Of a stretch of DNA of 64,000 bases, positions 60,401 through 64,000 are shown in pieces. Position 1 is the stretch's first letter; the number at the start of each line of letters is the position of its first letter. Below the pieces are notes generated by a model. It saw nothing but the letters and a program-made list of their open reading frames with translations, ran no database searches and was not told where the DNA came from. The position numbers and the translations under genes were made by a program. Source of the stretch: Auanema rhodensis (taxonomy: Eukaryota > Nematoda > Chromadorea > Rhabditida > Rhabditidae); assembly GCA_964057225.1 (NCBI GenBank), contig OZ059896.1:15450501-15514500 (forward strand), read 5' to 3'.

Positions 60401-63400
60401 CCACTTGTTGTTGTGAAAGCTGTAAGATGACGATCTTCTTTCTTAAGAGGTATTTGGAAAAATCCAGATACTAAATCAAAGTTGCTGAAGATCCTTGCTC
60501 CAGCGGCCAAATCTAGGATGTCCTGTATGTTTGATATGACATATACTTGTTTCTGAGTGATTGCATTCAGAGCTCGAAAGTCCGTTACAAATCTATAAGT
60601 TTTGTCTTTCTTCTTCACCAAAATTACTGGACTAGTTGTCATTGAGTTTGATGGTTCAATGATTCTTTGTTGTAGCATTTCTTCTATTTGTTTCTCCACT
60701 TCTTCTTGTTGGGAGAGTGGTATACGATAAGTAATTTTGAATGATGGTGTTTTTCCTGGCATGATTGGAATGGAGTGTTCAATTGGTCCTAGGAAGAGTC
60801 CGATATTTCTATCTTCGTTGAGAAACGCTTGTTTATGTAGTAAAATTATTTCTTTCAGTTGCTGTTGTTCGATTTGTGAGAAGCAGGCTTCTGAAAGGTC
60901 AAGCTCATTGATGAAATTGTCTGGGAAATATGGCAGTTGCTCTTCCCATCGAGCTTCCGGAGGTATGTATTGTCCTTCGTATTTTTCTTGGTTGTCCTTT
61001 GGTATCGCTTCTGCTATCCCTATTTCTTGATTCATTTGAATTTCGAGTGGCTGTTTGCATATATTCGTCGCGTAAATTTGTACTCCGTATCCAGTGGGCG
61101 TAAATATGGTAGGCGTAAAAGAGAGTTTGTTGCCTGGTTTCTTACAATCTAGAAACGCCTGTTCATAGCTTTCTGGATCGTGTACTTCTAGCGTGAGCGT
61201 TCTTGTTTCTCCTGGTTTTAGCGTTTTGTTTTCTAAGCTAACCACATATGCTTTCGTGGTCTGGTGTTCCCACGGAGATGTTTCTCGTGCTAGTGGAACA
61301 TGTGTTGTGCCGATAACAATTGTTTTATCCAGCGGTCGAAGTGAGGTGTAAATTCCTTGTTGATGTAATGCTTCCATGAAGTCTATTCCAAGTAACACTG
61401 GTGCTGGACAGTAGTTATCTTCTGCTACATAAAATTTGTGTTCTGTTTCTGTTGTTCCTATTGTTATGAGGATCCTTGTGTATCCCATAAATGAGAATTT
61501 AGATTTATTCGCGACTATCGCTGTTGTTTGTTTTAGTACCATCGTTGCAGCGGGCAGTTGTTTGAAGGTGGATTCTCGCATGTATGATGCTGATGCTCCC
61601 GTGTCCCATAGTGCCTTAAAGATGTGATTGTGGATTGAAATCGGGACAAACGGTAATTGTGATCCTCCTATGTAGTTTATGTTTTCTTTCTTCATGCTTG
61701 TAGGGAAATAAGCTTCATAAATGTGTTCAGGAATTGGTGCTGAAGGATCATACAATGTGAGTTGACAGCTGTTGTGATGGTTGTCGACGTATGGAGCGGA
61801 CGGAGAAGGATGAGATGTTTCTGTTCTTGTGTTCTCAGTTGATAGTGGTTGTAAGTATTCTGTTTCCCATTTGACATTGTTGATGGGTATCCTTGAACTA
61901 CATGCGTATATTTTTATTATCCAGGTGGCGAGTGTGATTATGCCAATTGTTATGATGATTGATCCAATGATAGCAAGTACGCGTAGTGTCCAGGTTTGAA
62001 TCTTTTCCCATATTGGTGACAGAAAGTCAAACATTTTCCAAGTTATAGCTTCTTTTGCATGTTCGTAGCTGAGTAGTAAGCTGCTGGCTGCTCCTGCTGT
62101 TAGGGTAACAGGGTTCATGTTAGGAATTAATCTTTGTTTGATTACAGGTTTTATTCTTCCTGGTAAAGTAGCCTGTAGCGTTGCTAAGCTGGATCCATAT
62201 GATATTGCTAGTGCCATAGGAAACGTTGATTCTGTTAGATTGTTGAAAATGTTGCTTCCATTAAACTTGATATGTTCTAGGTTGATTGATCCTAACTCGT
62301 CGATGTATGCTGGTGATGTTACATTTATTGATTGGTTATTATTAGTCCATTGATCGTTTTCTTTCCAGGGATCCTTGATTGTGAGTCCGCATGGTATGGC
62401 ATGTGCCATCGGTGTGAGGTCTCTTGTACCTGGTAGGATGAACAGTTGGCCGTGATGTTCCGTTTCGACTGGGGTTTCCAGAAAACACGTGCTGTTGACT
62501 TTGTGATCGCGGTATGTTTTTGTAATTTGAATTGGTGTGCATGGCATTACATAAATTAGTTTATCATTTATGAATCTTGCAGATATATCCTGTCGTCGTA
62601 GCATTGTACGCATCCCTATAGTAGGATTTATTTGAAGAATAGCCCACCAGGTAAGTAGTTGTTTATTTTGTACGTGGCAGATGTTGTTTCTGTTTGTTGT
62701 GAACGTACGTATGATATCATCTTCCAGATTGGTAGTGGCATATTGTAGATGAGATTGCGTTTCTTGTTGATGAAGATGTTCATTCCAATTTTGGACGATA
62801 TCGTTCTTAGCTTTAAGGTAGTCTACGTGAGCTTTCTTACCAATATGTGATGCTATTTCTTCAGGTGTGCTGCGAGTGGTAGTGATAGATCTTTTTGTAG
62901 TTCTTGGAGGCGGTGACTTGGTGAGTGATTCTTTCCTATTGTATTCCTGGCTTGAGGTGATTGTGATTGGGTTTGTAGTAATATTGAATGTAGATTGGGG
63001 GGTGGAGAATGATTGTGTTGGTCGATGAGTGGTGAATATAGTTGTGGTTGTTGTAGGTGTTGTGGTTGTTGTTGATCTGGGTCTAGCAGTAGTAGAAGTA
63101 GTAGTAGTAGTAGTGGTAGTAGTAGTAGTAGTTGATGAAGACGTGGGTATTGTCGGTTGGGGTCTAGTTGTTGTGGATATATGTGTTTTGGGTGTGATTG
63201 TCGAAGTGATGACGTTCCTTATGGTTGTAGGCTTAGGGGTCGTGGTAGTGGTTGTAGTAGTAGTTTGTAGGGGGGTCGAAGTGCTTCTAATTGTGGTTGC
63301 AAAAGGTCGTGTTCCGGGAGTACTGATAAGGGGTAGATAATGATTATAAAATTTTTCACTATCCTCTTGTGTACTGCTATAATTTGTAGGATTTCTTTTC

Positions 63401-63996
63401 CGGAAGCCGTAGAATATATCGTCGCCATCGAAGATAACTGTGTAGTTTGGCAGTTGTAATGGGGGTAAGTTTAGTTCTTTTTCATATTTGATCCATTTCT
63501 TCATTTCTGCTTCGTATTCTTCTTTGGAATGTAGCTTTTTCGGATTGTTTATTGCGTTCAGGATAATTTTTGCTTGTGCTAGTTGTTCGTACAGTTCTAA
63601 ATCGTTTCGTGTCTTGGTGAGTCTTGGTTTTCTTGGTGGCATAAGTTGATATAAGTATTCTTCTAAAGATGGTGTTGTTTCTCCTGTAGCTAATGTAGTA
63701 GGTATTTCCGCAAGTGAGTAAGCAATTTCTTTCGCGATTTCATAGTAGTCTCCTGTTTTGGTTGGTAGTATCTTCTTAAAATCCTTAATTGTGATCCGTT
63801 TGCTAAGTTTATGCGTAAGTTCCTTATACGATAGATTATCGATCGCGATTTTTGTTGCTTCTCTTATTTCTGCTTCTCCTAGGGCGTGTAGAATGGCTAT
63901 GTTGACGTCTTCATATTTGTGCCATATAAGACGATTTTTGATAACATCAAAATTTATACCTAGGTATTTGAAGATTGCGATATACTTAGGTAACAT
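57478..63996 (-). CDS. Retrotransposon polyprotein: Env-like region plus protease-RT-RNase H-integrase
   Basis: An open frame of 2172 codons from the first visible Met; no stop lies upstream before the window edge, so the true start may be further out. Residues 1-230 are helical and unrecognised; 240-370 are Thr/Ser/Pro-rich, mucin-like. Residues 435-700 look like a viral glycoprotein: spaced cysteines, several N-glycosylation sequons and one strong membrane span at about 671-697. Protease has DTGAS near 798. Reverse transcriptase covers about 1105-1285, with FVTDFRALN, LVSGFFQIPL and the catalytic YLDDLL at 1235. RNase H follows (ESDGS, EVEAL, TDHRPLTSL; about 1380-1500). Integrase has an HHCC finger (about 1603-1644) and a D,D35E triad at about D1675, D1735 and E1771, then GPY/F near 1903. 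The C-terminal 230 residues are acidic, then basic. All catalytic motifs are intact. Env-like sequence upstream of protease is atypical. Confidence 0.88.
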   Translation of the reverse strand: MLPKYIAIFKYLGINFDVIKNRLIWHKYEDVNIAILHALGEAEIREATKIAIDNLSYKELTHKLSKRITIKDFKKILPTKTGDYYEIAKEIAYSLAEIPTTLATGETTPSLEEYLYQLMPPRKPRLTKTRNDLELYEQLAQAKIILNAINNPKKLHSKEEYEAEMKKWIKYEKELNLPPLQLPNYTVIFDGDDIFYGFRKRNPTNYSSTQEDSEKFYNHYLPLISTPGTRPFATTIRSTSTPLQTTTTTTTTTPKPTTIRNVITSTITPKTHISTTTRPQPTIPTSSSTTTTTTTTTTTTSTTARPRSTTTTTPTTTTTIFTTHRPTQSFSTPQSTFNITTNPITITSSQEYNRKESLTKSPPPRTTKRSITTTRSTPEEIASHIGKKAHVDYLKAKNDIVQNWNEHLHQQETQSHLQYATTNLEDDIIRTFTTNRNNICHVQNKQLLTWWAILQINPTIGMRTMLRRQDISARFINDKLIYVMPCTPIQITKTYRDHKVNSTCFLETPVETEHHGQLFILPGTRDLTPMAHAIPCGLTIKDPWKENDQWTNNNQSINVTSPAYIDELGSINLEHIKFNGSNIFNNLTESTFPMALAISYGSSLATLQATLPGRIKPVIKQRLIPNMNPVTLTAGAASSLLLSYEHAKEAITWKMFDFLSPIWEKIQTWTLRVLAIIGSIIITIGIITLATWIIKIYACSSRIPINNVKWETEYLQPLSTENTRTETSHPSPSAPYVDNHHNSCQLTLYDPSAPIPEHIYEAYFPTSMKKENINYIGGSQLPFVPISIHNHIFKALWDTGASASYMRESTFKQLPAATMVLKQTTAIVANKSKFSFMGYTRILITIGTTETEHKFYVAEDNYCPAPVLLGIDFMEALHQQGIYTSLRPLDKTIVIGTTHVPLARETSPWEHQTTKAYVVSLENKTLKPGETRTLTLEVHDPESYEQAFLDCKKPGNKLSFTPTIFTPTGYGVQIYATNICKQPLEIQMNQEIGIAEAIPKDNQEKYEGQYIPPEARWEEQLPYFPDNFINELDLSEACFSQIEQQQLKEIILLHKQAFLNEDRNIGLFLGPIEHSIPIMPGKTPSFKITYRIPLSQQEEVEKQIEEMLQQRIIEPSNSMTTSPVILVKKKDKTYRFVTDFRALNAITQKQVYVISNIQDILDLAAGARIFSNFDLVSGFFQIPLKKEDRHLTAFTTTSGTYQYCRMPMGLCGSPHTFQNAVRYLQSMVKCKLFVYLDDLLLISESTTAHLKDIEEVLEAVTQIGFKIKLKKCAFARKEVKFLGYIVGQEGIKPDPHKIKAIQDYPQPKSTTGVRAFMGVVNYFRRFIKNAAGIATPLYNLTRKDTPFKWTEEEEIAFNTLKKTLTQAPVLQAPIPKRPYVIESDGSMIAVGAVLLQAKDDQEPLHPIAFASRKLNKAERNYPPIEVEALALTFAVKQFRTYILGTATKIITDHRPLTSLMTRKDLIGRLAKFQIVLQEYDIEIIYRPGKLNSVCDALSRYFEDEINEAKPPAKKKNERKTTEDTIHQINTFTIADIRSVQNQSNWIKETMDKIKNNTAGRQLTDRYIVYNDVLYSKPKRSLQVPRTILPREEHIINPIMKKFHEDPTLGAHLGINKTMDSISRRFTWTGMQEDITNYINRCLACAKRKNNPHEATVEPMKNFPTSTKPWQRVHMDILGPLPRTEQENRYVLSIQDSFSKWIIAIPLIRQTSEEIISAIEKYLFYVFGPPVTIITDNGSNFISNDFTTMCSNFGTTHHTTMPYYKNANGQVERLHRTIEEALTAYVNDEQNDWDKILPKIIFTLNRLPNATTKTSPYECLFGQVARLPIDKNLETPEEQNITDQLKNLRDIQEKVKEKIATNEERMKQKYDQAHRTKERILDIGDRVFVQRANPSNKLQIRRDGPYRIVTIEGNNISITDQDGNIIKAHKNNIRYFPPDDNLISTRNNEEEEEEDQDIANEEEEEEEASWNNLDEWEQTNNTENNNNCYPTGSPDTLAQLLPITGNNRGINEEEIEHNSETPDDLATARRITNSNIQLENESTTIDRIQEDLRQLTPFSQEEGPNQNDIEDNNAKTYEKLRDQFKNENRKELFEDRNKNSPAIKNWNTTLAAALGIGNENSRPYHVKLQPKRKTQDEEIRSNGELELHGKADQSKKQQNKSPTQNKGEQVRNF

Positions 63997-64000
63997 ATTT

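Larger units (their letters stand above)
56009..64000 (-). mobile_element. Ty3/gypsy (Metaviridae) LTR retrotransposon, 5' end outside the window
   Basis: Transcribed right to left. Visible parts in element order: a long open frame with Env-like, protease, reverse transcriptase, RNase H and integrase regions (right edge to 57478), a 227-codon ORF (57313-56630), a purine tract, and a probable 3' LTR ending at 56009 inside the 5S-U4 spacer. Domain order protease-RT-RNase H-integrase and a GPY/F module after integrase place it in Ty3/gypsy rather than Copia. The intact frames suggest a recent insertion. The target-site duplication and 5' LTR cannot be checked. Confidence 0.88.

Noticed and set aside
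63029-63340. Val-rich plus-strand ORF
   Set aside because: Antisense of the Thr/Ser/Pro-rich region of the retrotransposon polyprotein.

Overview
The window looks like nuclear DNA of a free-living, Rhabditis-type nematode. It is AT-rich, with introns mostly of 40-60 bp ending in TTTCAG/TTTTAG and acceptor-like sites just before several start codons. The gene set is nematode-like: an eggshell chitin-binding protein of the CBD-1 type, the EBAX-1/ZSWIM8 ubiquitin receptor, a CHK-like (DUF1679) kinase, a chemoreceptor-type GPCR, RAD-51 with the GEYRTGKSQ Walker A, and nematode-like 5S and U4 RNAs. The species cannot be named from the sequence.

Layout. 0.5-3.1 kb: cytosolic HSP70 with a heat-shock element and GATA sites upstream. 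4.2-12.5 kb (minus): an MFSD8/CLN7-like MFS transporter followed by a decayed tandem paralogue that has unrelated membrane-protein exons in its interior. 13.2-19.0 kb: CBD-1-like protein with about 13 peritrophin-A domains. 19.4-22.0 kb: a secreted ShKT protein and a TMEM150/DRAM-like membrane protein. 22.6-31.2 kb: a dense housekeeping block with RPN-7, a SAM methyltransferase, TMA7, a CHK-like kinase, thymidine kinase and RAD-51. 31.6-38.0 kb: EBAX-1. 38.0-43.5 kb is largely empty, with a few coding-like relics on the minus strand. 43.5-49.4 kb: a SWEET sugar transporter, a small MADF-like protein and a divergent Srx-like receptor.

The main discovery is at 49.5-56.0 kb. This is a tandem array in which 5S rRNA genes alternate with U4 spliceosomal snRNA genes, all on the plus strand: 14 U4 copies, 11 full-length 5S copies, two 5'-truncated 5S copies and an edge fragment. 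Many nematodes pair 5S with the SL1 RNA gene; here the partner is U4. The array shows spacer-length classes (490, 472 and about 415 bp), a recent 944-bp dimer duplication, recurrent 5S truncations and a U4 copy with a damaged Sm site.

From 56.0 kb to the right edge lies a minus-strand Ty3/gypsy retrotransposon. Its inner junction is 28 bp upstream of where the next 5S gene should start. The element has one open frame of at least 2172 codons carrying an Env-like membrane glycoprotein region upstream of protease, reverse transcriptase, RNase H and integrase. A separate 227-codon ORF lies between pol and the 3' LTR. The 5' end is outside the window.

The protein-coding genes do not form one pathway. 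Two themes recur: germline and DNA-replication genes (CBD-1, RAD-51, thymidine kinase), with E2F-like sites ahead of two of them, and proteostasis (HSP70, RPN-7, EBAX-1).
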